This document shows, piece by piece, positions 40,374 through 50,384 of a stretch of DNA of 64,000 bases. The position numbers and the translations under genes are program-made. This stretch comes from Caprimulgus europaeus (lineage: Eukaryota > Chordata > Aves > Caprimulgiformes > Caprimulgidae): NCBI GenBank assembly GCA_907165065.1, contig OU015525.1, positions 31,004,037 to 31,068,036 of the forward strand. Reading direction: 5' to 3'. Below the pieces are notes generated by a model. It was not told the DNA's origin, searched no databases, and was given only the letters and a program-made list of their open reading frames with translations. The number at the start of each line of letters is the position of its first letter. Position 1 is the first letter of the stretch.

Positions 40374-40760
40374 CTATTTGTCTCCTGTCCTGTTCCCGCT
40401 CTGCAAAAACCCGATAGGCAGGGCAGAGGAGCACTGAGCTGCGGGGCCCCGGGAGCAGAGAGGCTGTGTGGCTGGGGTCTGGCACGCTCTGGGGGACCGG
40501 TTTGGACTCCCAGTGTGGCCACACAGAGGGGCGTGGTACCTGTGCTTGCTCAGCCGGAGCTGCTGCTGTGCCGGCCCCAGCAGCTCTTGCACTTCTGCTC
40601 AGTGTCTTGCCCGCTCGGGCAGCAGAGCAGGAGCAGCAGCTGCTCTCACCCGGGGTCAGGAGGAGTTTGCAGCACCACTGCAAGAACAAGTCTTGCCAAG
40701 GAGAAGGACACTGCAGACTGGGCTTGCAGCCTGCTGCCCCAGATGATACATGGCTCAACA
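40374..40760. other. GC-rich patch 1 in the ZNF704 downstream region
   Basis: The segment is clearly more GC-rich than its neighbours, with about a dozen CpG dinucleotides in the first 300 bases and many GCAGC/GCTGC motifs. Frames are open on both strands (up to 140 codons on the minus strand), which is expected in GC-rich DNA. No protein homology is recognised. Confidence 0.5.
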
Positions 40761-40914
40761 CACTCAATCCTTCATCTGAGCACTGACTGGCCTTCAGGGC
40801 TGGGGTGTGTAAGAGACGAAGGATCAGACCTTGTTTTTAGTGTACCATCTGTTGGAAGGGAGTAGGAAAGATGAAAAACAGATGTCTTGTTCTTGTAGCT
40901 AGTGTAATTAAATC

Positions 40915-40920
40915 AATAAA
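40915..40920 (+). promoter_or_regulatory. Candidate poly(A) signal AATAAA
   Basis: A canonical hexamer is followed about 35 bases later by a T/G-rich element (TTTTGCGTCGTTGCTG). It sits just after the first GC-rich patch and is a plausible alternative 3' end. Confidence 0.3.
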
Positions 40921-41457
40921 AAAGGTATTGCATGCAACATGCTTAAATTTTGCGTCGTTGCTGTAATATACATCAGCCCAGTCTGGTCAGGGAATGAACT
41001 GTGTTTCTTACAGTTTATCCTACAGAAGAAGGACAAGAAAAATAAATGTATTAAGAATATCCTTGCTTTAGAGTAAAGCAAGCCGGGACTTAACAAGAAA
41101 GATTTTGTTTATATGCAAACTATTCAGATATTGGATACTAGTATGAAGGCAGTGGTATTCTCATCTACCCAGAGAGTTGCACTCATCTACGTTATGTTTA
41201 ACTGAAAAATATTTTTACAGTATGTATTTGTATTTGATGGAGTAAGGTCTTTAATTTTACATTCTTTACAAGAATTAATGTGGAAATTACATTTTCCCAG
41301 TTATTGAGCTATCTGCCCATGCTAGTTGTTCATTTGCATAAAATTTCCACTGCTTCAGAGGTTTTGGGGTTGTGGGGTTTTTTTTAAACACTGTCCTTTA
41401 AAAAAAAATGCAGTGCTTTTTGTATGTTGCTCAGTAGAAAAAAATATTCCTTACCAG

Positions 41458-41806
41458 GGCCCCTACAACGCGATCCACAGAATGCAGTGGCTTGAAAAAA
41501 TGCCCGAGGGCAGGTTCAGCCGCTCTCAGCTGCCGGGTCTCCCGGAGCCGCGGCCACGCGTCCGGGCGGAGGAGCTGCCCGGGTTGCGCAGGGGTGGCTG
41601 CAGGGGTGCACATGGGGCGCAGGAGGCTCCCTGCAGCTGCCAGATCTCCGCTGCCGGGATGTGGCCTGTGGAGCAGCAAGGACACAACTGCATTTCTCTG
41701 CAACCTGCGACTGTTCATGGGCCTGGTGTAGCTCCAGCTGCAGTCCCTGAAATCAAAGCTCTGACTGCAACCGGTCAGTCCCTTGCTGTCACTCACTGTC
41801 ACAAAG
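41458..41806 (+). other. CpG-rich patch 2; possible unannotated exon
   Basis: About 18 CpG dinucleotides fall in the first 200 bases. The block begins right after TTCCTTACCAG, which resembles a splice acceptor, and ends at ACAAAG followed by GTAACT, which resembles a donor. The reading frame is open across the whole block (part of a 165-codon frame, 41326-41823). The polypyrimidine tract is poor, and no homology is recognised, so an exon is only a possibility. Confidence 0.3.
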
Positions 41807-41870
41807 GTAACTTTTTACAATGAGAAAGAGCTTCCAACTCTGGCACTAATGGAAATACTGAATACTTTTA

Positions 41871-41886
41871 ATATATATATATATAT
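41871..41886 (+). repeat. (AT)8 microsatellite
   Basis: Eight perfect AT units. Confidence 0.85.
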
Positions 41887-41987
41887 TTGGAAAGTATTTG
41901 AAAAACTTGTTTTGTCTTTTTTTATACAACTTTTAGCCAAATAGAAGTATTCTGATTATTACTTCTGTGGATACCTGTCCACCTGTA

Positions 41988-42044
41988 AATAAACTCATAT
42001 ATTCAGGTACCTGAACCTGAAGGGAAAAAAAAATAAATAATAAA
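41988..42044 (+). promoter_or_regulatory. Cluster of three AATAAA signals with a Pumilio-type site
   Basis: Canonical hexamers lie at 41988-41993, 42032-42037 and 42039-42044. The first overlaps TGTAAATA at 41984-41991, which matches the Pumilio recognition element TGTANATA; TGTACATA about 45 bases downstream of the cluster also matches. The close packing suggests a real 3'-end region. Confidence 0.4.
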
Positions 42045-42754
42045 GACTGTTCACTGGCTAAGCGCTTTGCTAGCTGTTGGTTCCTTTGTACATAAGAGGT
42101 AACTGTTTAAATGTTGGGTGGGGGTTTTTTATTTAATTGTTGTTCCTCTAAAGAAAGAAGAAGAAAAAAACTTTTGACTTTGTTTTCTCTTTTCTGAGTT
42201 AATACAAAGATTTTCTAACTTTTTACTGCAGAAATGGATAAATACCTGGTGCTATGTGAATTTGAGTCAAACTGGCCATAGCAGACACACCAGTTAGAAT
42301 GCACTTTTCCTGTGGCACACAATGTATTTTCTCAGAAGGGACTTTCAAAGGACCATCAGATGTTTACATTTCTTCTTGTTGCCCCAAATAGTTTTTAATA
42401 TTGAAATAAATCCCCAAAATGGAGAAAGTCATGATCCATTACTGATGTGATTAATCCTTACATTTAGGTATCTATAACAGGTTTGTACAAATACCATCTT
42501 AGAGATAGTTGAAATATTGGGCTTTCATACTTTGTAATGCTTTGATGTGACAATAAATATGCTGTTGCTATCTAGTCTAACCTCATTGTAGACCTGTAAC
42601 TTCCTGTTTATGGTTATGTCATGAATTGCACTGGCTTGAATTCAGCCAAATACTGACTGTTCAGCTGAAATATTCCGACTGTTATGATGTCCACAAAACA
42701 TTAATTAAATGCACTTGTATCTGACTACCACAGAGTATGTCAAATTATTCATGT

Positions 42755-42795
42755 AATAAAACCCTTGTGTATAACTTTTGCTACTTGTCTGTGTG
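42755..42795 (+). promoter_or_regulatory. Best distal poly(A) site: AATAAA plus GU-rich element
   Basis: AATAAA at 42755-42760 is followed 25 bases later by TTGTCTGTGTG at 42785-42795, a strong GU-rich downstream element. Cleavage is expected near 42775-42783. Another AATAAA lies 200 bases upstream (42552). This is the most complete poly(A) site after ZNF704 and probably marks the long 3' UTR end. Confidence 0.5.
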
Positions 42796-42796
42796 A

Positions 42797-45199
42797 ACTT
42801 TAGTTCTTTTATGGCCATGAATGTCAGCACCTCAACCAAAGACCAGCCCGAGTCAGTGACAGCCTTTGCATCGACTTTGTTACAAACAGGACTGAATTCC
42901 TTCCCATCAAACAGCAGGCAGATACTTAGACACCGTAACGTGAGCTAAGACACACGGGACAGGAATGTGGCCCTTGAACTTTTTACGTGTTGGCCCTGTG
43001 AATTTTAAGTGCAGCCTTGAGCTGGTGACAGTGGTTTCTCACCTCTGTGGGGATATGTGCTCTAAACCTGGTCTTCCTGGCGCGGGAAGCTAGCATGGCT
43101 TTTCCTGTCCCGCTCCTGCCTGGCAGGAGCCGCACAGCCTCCCTGTGCACACCGAGGAACACTCGACAGGCAAAGCTCTGTCTGAACAGGATGTGCCTTC
43201 CTCATGGTAAAGCTGATGAACCTACTGCTTTAAGCTTGGAGGTTGGAAAAACATTCCTGAAAGAGGGAGTAGGTTGTTAAAAAAAAGAAGCATAAACTAG
43301 TACCACTTCTGTCCAAGTTCTCGACTCCACTTCTAGCTTTGTGAGGTCATATTTAGATTTTCCTTTGGCTAATGCATTCCTACCCACTGCTGCAAAGCCA
43401 ACTCCAATATAAACAGCAAGGCTATTAAATTTAATGAGTGGTTTAATCACTCTTCTTCTGTTCGCATTTTCCTCCCTTCAAGCAACACCTCCTCACCACA
43501 CACATGCATACTCAGTCATCCATCTCCAGCAAAGAAAATCTCCAAACTGGTCTGTTCTCTAAGCCAGGGGTCTCTTGGGCAATGAGACCTTGCCCTGCTG
43601 CCCAACAACCGCATGTCACTAACAGTCAGGCTTCTCCGACCTGTCCCTTCCTGAGCGTGCATTTAACCCTGCGATGCCAGGCACTGCTGGAGTGCCCGGT
43701 GCTCCGTGTAGGTAATCCTATGGGGCTTTGAAGTCATACAATTAGCAGGGAAGCTTTTAGTGGTATTTCAGATGAATTCCACTAATTGAATGCCACTTTA
43801 AGAGATAATAATCTCTGCTGTAATTGATGTTTCTGAAGGCAGGCAGTCAGACCGTTACAGTTCTCTGCAAGCAACATGGTTTCTACTTTTGTACATTAAG
43901 GAGAAGAGATTTAATTTTAGCCCAAAATTCTATGCCTACACTCCCCATGCCCCCAGCTCCCCTCCACCCACACAGGCTTTATCTCTTTTTGAGCCAGTTT
44001 TGAACAGTTTTAAGAAGCACCTACTTTAGGTGCATTTGGTTTAGAAATATTTCACGCCCTCATGTACTTCCTTCAGAGAATTTAAAGACAGAATGATTCC
44101 TTATCTGCTTGAATCAATAACTTCCTCTAGCCTCATTTCTTTTAGCTAAAATGATTCACTAAATTCAAATTTGGGCTTCAGATACTCTTAGCTGCAAGGA
44201 AACATTTTTTCTTGAAAAGTGCTGTTGATTTTGTACTTCAGATGCTGCTACCATCTTGTTTTGTGCCACTACCTTTAAGACCTGTCCTCCAAATGTGGCG
44301 TAACAGAATCATTGTGTTATAAACTTACTTCTTCTGTGAGGTCCTAGTGGAAATCTGCTGCATGAAAAGAAAATTTTAGCAATGAAAATACCACTTAGAG
44401 AACAATAACATTGTTTTGGTGCCCTTAATTCCGCACATTAGTTTCTGGTTTATCTGCTTAAACTGCCAACTTCTTTCTTCCTCTCCCACCCACTCTTTTT
44501 TATGATGCCAAGAATAATATTTAGGTTATAAATATTGCCATATTGAAGACTAAGCTACGTTTCTCTTTTTGGCTAACAAAATAAAAAGCAAACATTATGC
44601 TAAGATTTATGTTCTAAATTTAGCTTTGGCGAGGAGAAAGAGAGAGAGAGAATTTGCACCTTCCTGAGTTACATTTTCTTGCTTTATCCTCAGATGATAC
44701 CACCATGAACAGATGCAGCTTTTTTTTTTTTTTCTTTTAAAATATTTGGGGAAGGAGAAGAGTCTTCAAACGTATTTGTTTCTATGCAAGGAAAAACAAC
44801 ATGCAAATTTCTCATTACTCTTTTGTCTCAGCTTTGCCTTGTGGTCACCAAAGTACAGCAATAATATACAACAAATACAGCTCTGAAACAAGACCTCATT
44901 GGGGGTTTTTTTTGCCAGGTTGTAAAAACAGAACAAAATTTATGGATGGGGAGAAAGAGAGGAATCCCTACCAAGGACTGGTCAAACCACCAGGCTTGTT
45001 TTCAACCAGCCTTATGGCAGCTCCAAGTGTCTCAATCTGACTCTGCAGATCACTGCTCCACCAAACTTTGGTATTTTTCAATAATACGTGAACGTTCCCT
45101 TTCGGCTAGAAGCAGACTTACACTTTAACTGTTAGCTTTGAAGCCTTTTTAGCTTTCCTTCTTAATACTAAAAGCAGCATTTAAAATATAGATATTATA
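42797..45199. other. Intergenic DNA after the distal ZNF704 poly(A) site
   Basis: No gene, CR1 copy or RNA gene is recognised. A T14 run lies at 44720-44733 and a short AG repeat at about 44637-44650. Confidence 0.6.
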
Positions 45200-45248
45200 A
45201 TACATATATATATAATAATATGTGTGTGTGTGTGTGTGTATATATATA
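45200..45248 (+). repeat. Compound (TA)n/(TG)n microsatellite
   Basis: TACATATATATATAATAATA is followed by about nine TG units (45221-45239) and then TATATATATA. This is a typical polymorphic dinucleotide locus that can form Z-DNA or cruciform structures. Confidence 0.9.
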
Positions 45249-45640
45249 GGGTTCAGTGGCCCTTTTCACAAAATCAGTTTTCAAAATAAGAACAGGCAGA
45301 AAAGGGGAAAATAACTAGAAAACAATCTCTTTTGGGAGAGATGAGATTAAAAATATGTGCCAGGTAGAACTGTATTACACGCAACTGTTCTGAAAGCAAC
45401 TCAGTGCTCACCAGTTTTATTGAAACGGGTGGGAACTGCACATTCTCGATAGCGGGAAAAATTTTAAGGCCATTCATTCACTGGAGGTGCAAACTTATCC
45501 AGTGCCGACCTCTTGTGGTGTGCAGTGAATCTGCAGTCGCCGAAAATACTTGTCAAAAGTCACCAACCACCAGGTCGGCGAGGCTGGAGAAATGCCAGTA
45601 GGCTGGACCTCCAGACTCAGGCTGGGAACTCGGAGAGCAC

Positions 45641-45677
45641 AGAGCACATCCCAGAGCACATCCCAGAGCACACCCCC
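45641..45677 (+). repeat. 12-bp tandem repeat, about 2.8 units
   Basis: AGAGCACATCCC occurs twice in perfect tandem, followed by a third unit that ends in a run of C. Confidence 0.8.
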
Positions 45678-47964
45678 CCCGCCCAACTTTCATTTTAAAC
45701 TTCTGAGCGCACAGAACATCTTACACAACATTGAAACATGGCAAATCTATCAGGTAAAAACAGTTCTTCAGTTTGAGAAGGAGTTGTCTACATTCTTCTC
45801 AAAGCTTTAGGAACAACAACTTTGGCTGGGAAGCACTAGAGTAACAGAAGTCTCGTCACTGATCCTTGCAGATCAGAGCTGTGTTTGTATCATTTTATCA
45901 CCAATACTGAATTATCTCATTGTAGATAAAACATGGAGCATCCCTCTCTCTTTACTTGTGGTTGATTGTATTTGACTAATTAATCTGTGGAAATCCAAGT
46001 CTCCTTTTTCACTTCTGATATCTTTCTTGTCGCCCTGTTTCCCACCAACATGATGTAAGACAACAAATGGCACAGTGAGGCAAATATGCTCTACATCTCT
46101 GTTATTCACTCCTCTAAGCACTTGCCTGTGTCACTCAAATCAATTCACCCATTCTATTTAGGCTGCAGAGGATCAGAAAATGAGTCAATAACTGGAAAAC
46201 CAAATATTTTAATAACAGTCCTCAATGGTGAGCCCCTTTAAGCTCACAGGAAGCAGACACTCTGCCAGGAGTGAGCTGTCAAAGCCTGAGGGCTGTGGCA
46301 AGGAAGACAGGATTAATCACATTCTCATCCCACTCCAAAGACCAGCTGCAGTAGGCACCCTGTCATATCGTTACACCTATCCATGCCCCACTAGACCTGC
46401 TTCCCACTCTCCAGGATACACCTCACCCACTCTCCAGCCAGTGCAGGGCATCCCCTGCCCTCACAGCAGCAAGCCCCTCGCTAACAGTGCCTGTCCAAGC
46501 ATTCAGTCCTGCCTCAGGAGAGGGAACATGTTTGTTCCGGCAGCCTTGCTCTGTTAGCATCACCAGAAAAAGCACTCTGTACAAAGCAGGCCTTCCCAGT
46601 GCACCTTTAGGACCGGGAGCGCACCAAGGATGCCTTCATCTTCCCACACAGCTGGAACTGCTACTCAAACACAAACATGAGAGTCCTTCTAGCTAAACCT
46701 CCTGTGCTTTAAAGTCTCCCTTCAGAGCTAGCTGAGAGCCAGCCACCCCCAGAAATCATTGCCAGAAATGCTTCTTATCCATCAATACACATTCTAGCCA
46801 TCTTAGAGCAGAAACTATCATCTCCTTAGTTTCGTTCCTCTTTATTTTCCCCCTATTTTCTGTTCCTTGCAGGTTCTTTGCTCTGGTTTGTGTCAGTATC
46901 ACTGCTGTTATTTCCCATCACGCCTGAGGTACGATGTTTGTAAAGTGGTGACTCACGTCACCAAGTTTAGCCCGAGCTTTAGCCAGGACTGACCTGGCTT
47001 TCTGAAGTGCTGGAGTGCGGAGACTGTTTCTGTTTGGAGACTCAAATTACATCTTCAGAACGTGCTGGTTCCTTCCTTCTGGTCACAGACCTCTTGACCT
47101 GTGCGACCAAACAGGATACAGAACAAGGGATGGAAGAAGGAAGGAAAAGGTTTTTTACTTCTACAGCTTCAGTAAAAATGTGAAATTTCCAAAAATATCT
47201 GGAAAATCCCACTACCAGGCTGCTTCTTTCTGGGGTTCTCTTTTCTTTAAATGTTTACTTTTTTCCCCAGAATGGTGGTCAGGAGTTTTGATGTTTCAGG
47301 CTGAACTCACGCCATGTGCCTCACTATGTGGAGTGATTTTTCAGAGCTCATCCCTCTCTCAGCTCTGTTGCTTCCCAAAGCCAGCAGCAAAATGAGAAGT
47401 ACAGTCTCTCACCGAAGATGTTTCATATTTAGAATTGGCACCTGATAAAGATGTATCCTGCACTGCACTGCTACAAGACATGTGGAAGGAGGCAGACATG
47501 GTGTAGTTTCAGGGCAGGGGAACTAGAAAGCTATCAGAGGAAAGAAAGATGAAAGTGGAAGGGAAATGAAGTAAGTGGGTGATAAAATAATTCTGTTATA
47601 TAGGGAGAAAGCCAGAAGGATCAAAGGACCTCTTTTATTTGCATTTTATCCTCATTTCTGTTCCTCGCAGTTTCCTTCCTCTGCTGTATATTATTATCAC
47701 CTCTATTATAAAACTTTCTGGTTGCTTGCAATTATCCCCCCTTTAATCTCAGGCTAGGCTCTTCCCCTTTGATCCAGTGCAGTACACGCCTTCTTGCCAT
47801 ATGACACATTGTGTGACAGCTGCATATATATGTAAAAACTTTTTTTTTTTCCAACCTAATTTCCCCGTTGTGTCTCCAGTTTAAGTGTACAAAGTCTAGG
47901 CGAAATTGTGCGTCCTTCACAAAGTCCTTTCTGCTCACCACCAGTTAGGGTGGATTCAGCTCCC
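45678..47964. other. Intergenic DNA without recognised features
   Basis: Open frames such as the 126-codon one at 47015-47395 show no domain, signal or family resemblance. No repeats are recognised. Confidence 0.6.
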
Positions 47965-48008
47965 AATAAAAATGTTAGAAATGGAAAGCCCTTTCTAACA
48001 TCTTTATT
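47965..48008. repeat. 17-bp inverted repeat with AATAAA on both strands
   Basis: The left arm AATAAAAATGTTAGAAA (47965-47981) and right arm TTTCTAACATCTTTATT (47992-48008) pair at 16 of 17 positions around a 10-base loop. The left arm starts with AATAAA on the plus strand, and the right arm ends with AATAAA on the minus strand. It could serve as a two-way poly(A) region or be a small palindromic element; function is not known. Confidence 0.8.
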
Positions 48009-50257
48009 TTTGCATTCAAGTTACAGTTATAATTTTATACAATAAAAGAACACAAGCTACAGAGAGGGACACCTAATTATGCCCTTCATTGCAAGGCTAA
48101 GATGAGTTCAATGAGAAGAGACAAACGTGTTGCTGGCAGACGCTTGATTCTTTCTCTTTTCAACTTATTTAAAAAAAAAACCAAACCACACCCTCTCGTG
48201 CTGTTCCCTCTCTCCCACCAGCCTCTCCTGCAACCACGACTTGCCGTGCCCCCTAACCCTGCAAATGGGGCTTCACTCCAGGGCTGAGATATACTGAAGG
48301 CAGCGGGGACCTGAGGGCCAGAAGAGCCTTGGGATGACAGGGAACGGGGCATCAGTCAGGAAGTCAATAGGGAAGGTGCTCCTTCTCCAGAGGACAAGCC
48401 ACTGCTTCCTTCTCTGGTGGGAAACAGGAGGCAAAGCAGAGCTGCCCAGCCCAGCCTCGCCCCATCCCCCTGCACAGGGCAGATCCCCACTTGTGGGCAG
48501 CTGCTCTCTCGCAGGGCTAATACCAGGCAAGACCAGGCAAAGCCCTATTCTCTGTTTTCTCACTGGTCTGAGGTTTGGTTTTGGGGGATTTTGTTTGTTG
48601 GTTGGGTTTTTCTGTTGTTGTTTATTTTTTTACAAGCTGTGCTCTAGCCTTTTGAGTGTATGAAACTCATCGACCCTGGTTGGCAAGGAAATCTCATCTG
48701 CCTTCTTCTTCAAAGGGAACACTGAAGGAGCAGTGTGTAGATGGTCTGAAGTAGTCAACTGTATTCCTTAATGCTGTAAGAAGCGTCAAAAGATACCAAA
48801 GCTCACAGAGTATTTAAGCAGTTTGTAGCACAAATATTGTTAACCAAACCTTTTGATTTGAAAAGGAATGTGACGGAAATTTTCTTCCTCACCTTCCCAC
48901 AGGCTGAATTCCTCTCCAACAGCTACAATAAGCACCCTGACAGCTCAGGAAAAAAAGAGCCACTGAAAGAAGCCATAGAAAGATGCTAGGAGAGCACCCA
49001 AACTGTAACCTCATCCTGGTCTACACAAGTCTCCCACAAAGCAACACATCTTCCAGAAAAAGCAAGCTTTTATTCTCCTTGGCTATAAAGAGCATATGCT
49101 CTTCATGTCCCCCAGAGGATCAGTTCCCCCTCCAGATTAATTCCCCATCATTCCTTGACTTCCAGAGCCACAATTACAAATTTCTACCCATCACCAACAC
49201 CATCCTGTCTTCTCTATCACTTTCCTCATGAAGTTGAGAGCTATCTGAGATTTTAAAAGAGCAACAAGCGATTTCATTTTGTTTTCCACTGAACAAAGGA
49301 TCTGCAGAGATGGGAATAACAAAATGTATTTAGATTTTTTGCATTAAGCTCTTGCATATGCAGCATTGTCTCTCTGGAATTAAATGTGACCACAGTTGTT
49401 TCTTACATTGCCCTGCATTCAAATAAATCCACTAGTAATAACACAAGATGCAGCATCTCATTTTCTAGTATTCTTAGATCACAACATGATCTTGACCCTC
49501 TTACCACTGCCACCTTCACAAACTACACTGCAGAAACACAAAGGATCTGCATATATTGTTGAGTTGAAAGAGAGACCTCAAGAGCTTGCTACCTCACATC
49601 CTTCACGTGCCCTACTCTCCTCAACACACTGGCATGGCTCTGATGATTCAACACCACTTTCTTTTTCTCTTTTTAAAACCTCATGCAGCGGTGAGTTTAT
49701 TGATGCCCCTTGTGCTCTGTCCTGGTGATTAATTACTTTCCCCTCTCAGAAATATTCACTTGATATGTTGTTGAAGGTTCCAACATCAAGAACAAGAAAC
49801 TGGATCTTGCTATGCAGAACTGAAAAGCCCTGTGCTAAAACACCTTTTGCAGCTGTATCAACACCCACTCACCATGTTGCCTTTTCCAACCTTCTCTTTA
49901 GTAAGGTGCATTAGTCAGGCTCCTGAAATAAGCACCTTAGGGCTTATTTTCCATTCTTGTGGTCCTCCTTTGAACTCAAGCCAGCCTGTGCCTTCCTGAA
50001 ACATTAGCAACTGTGGTAATAAATATATCTGATAAGAGTTTGCAGAACATTAACATCAGCAAGCCAACAAATGGCTACACACGTTGGAGAGCACTACAGA
50101 CCGCAGAGGCCCTTTAAGACCTCCAAAGAGCAGCTGCCCTCCTGGGGAGTGTGGATGGGCACAGCTGACATGAATTGACTCACAGGGCTGGATGCCCAGC
50201 TCAGAGACTTCAAAGGCTTCCAGTTTGGGAGGAGATTAGGTTGTTTGTCTTGGTGAT
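48009..50257. other. Intergenic DNA without recognised genes
   Basis: A G/T-rich tract lies at about 48580-48635. No exon or RNA gene is recognised. Confidence 0.55.
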
Positions 50258-50384
50258 TCAAGTCACCATCCCTGGAGGTATTTAAAAGACATGTAGATGT
50301 AATGCTTAGGGATATGGTTTAGTGGTGGACTTGATAAATCTTGAAGGTCTTTTCCAACTTAAATGATTCTGATTCTTATGATCT
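50258..50384 (+). mobile_element. CR1 LINE 3'-terminal fragment, plus strand
   Basis: It begins with CACCATCCCTGGAGGTATTT and continues through GGTTTAGTGGTGGACTTG and AAGGTCTTTTCCAACTTAAA. It ends in the degenerate terminal repeat ATTCTGATTCTTATGATC. These are the last 125 bases of a CR1 sense strand, severely 5'-truncated as is usual. The subfamily matches the copy at 1821-2454 in the opposite orientation. Confidence 0.9.

Larger units (their letters stand above)
25892..42780 (+). other. ZNF704: Probable long 3' UTR of ZNF704
   Basis: After the stop codon there are almost 17 kb of AT-rich sequence without recognisable interspersed repeats, coding exons or strong splice sites. Several AATAAA signals occur (26373, 27280, 36698, 40915, 41988, 42032, 42039, 42552, 42755). 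The last one has the best downstream GU-rich element. From general knowledge ZNF704 transcripts have long 3' UTRs; the exact end here is an inference. A G/T-rich tract lies at about 25990-26053, about 100 bases past the stop. If the proximal signals are used instead, the distal part would be intergenic. Confidence 0.45.

Noticed and set aside
41553..41563. CCACGCGTCCG matches a common cDNA-library adapter
   Set aside because: It is only 11 bases, embedded in a long CpG-rich genomic context with no vector sequence beside it, so contamination is not supported.
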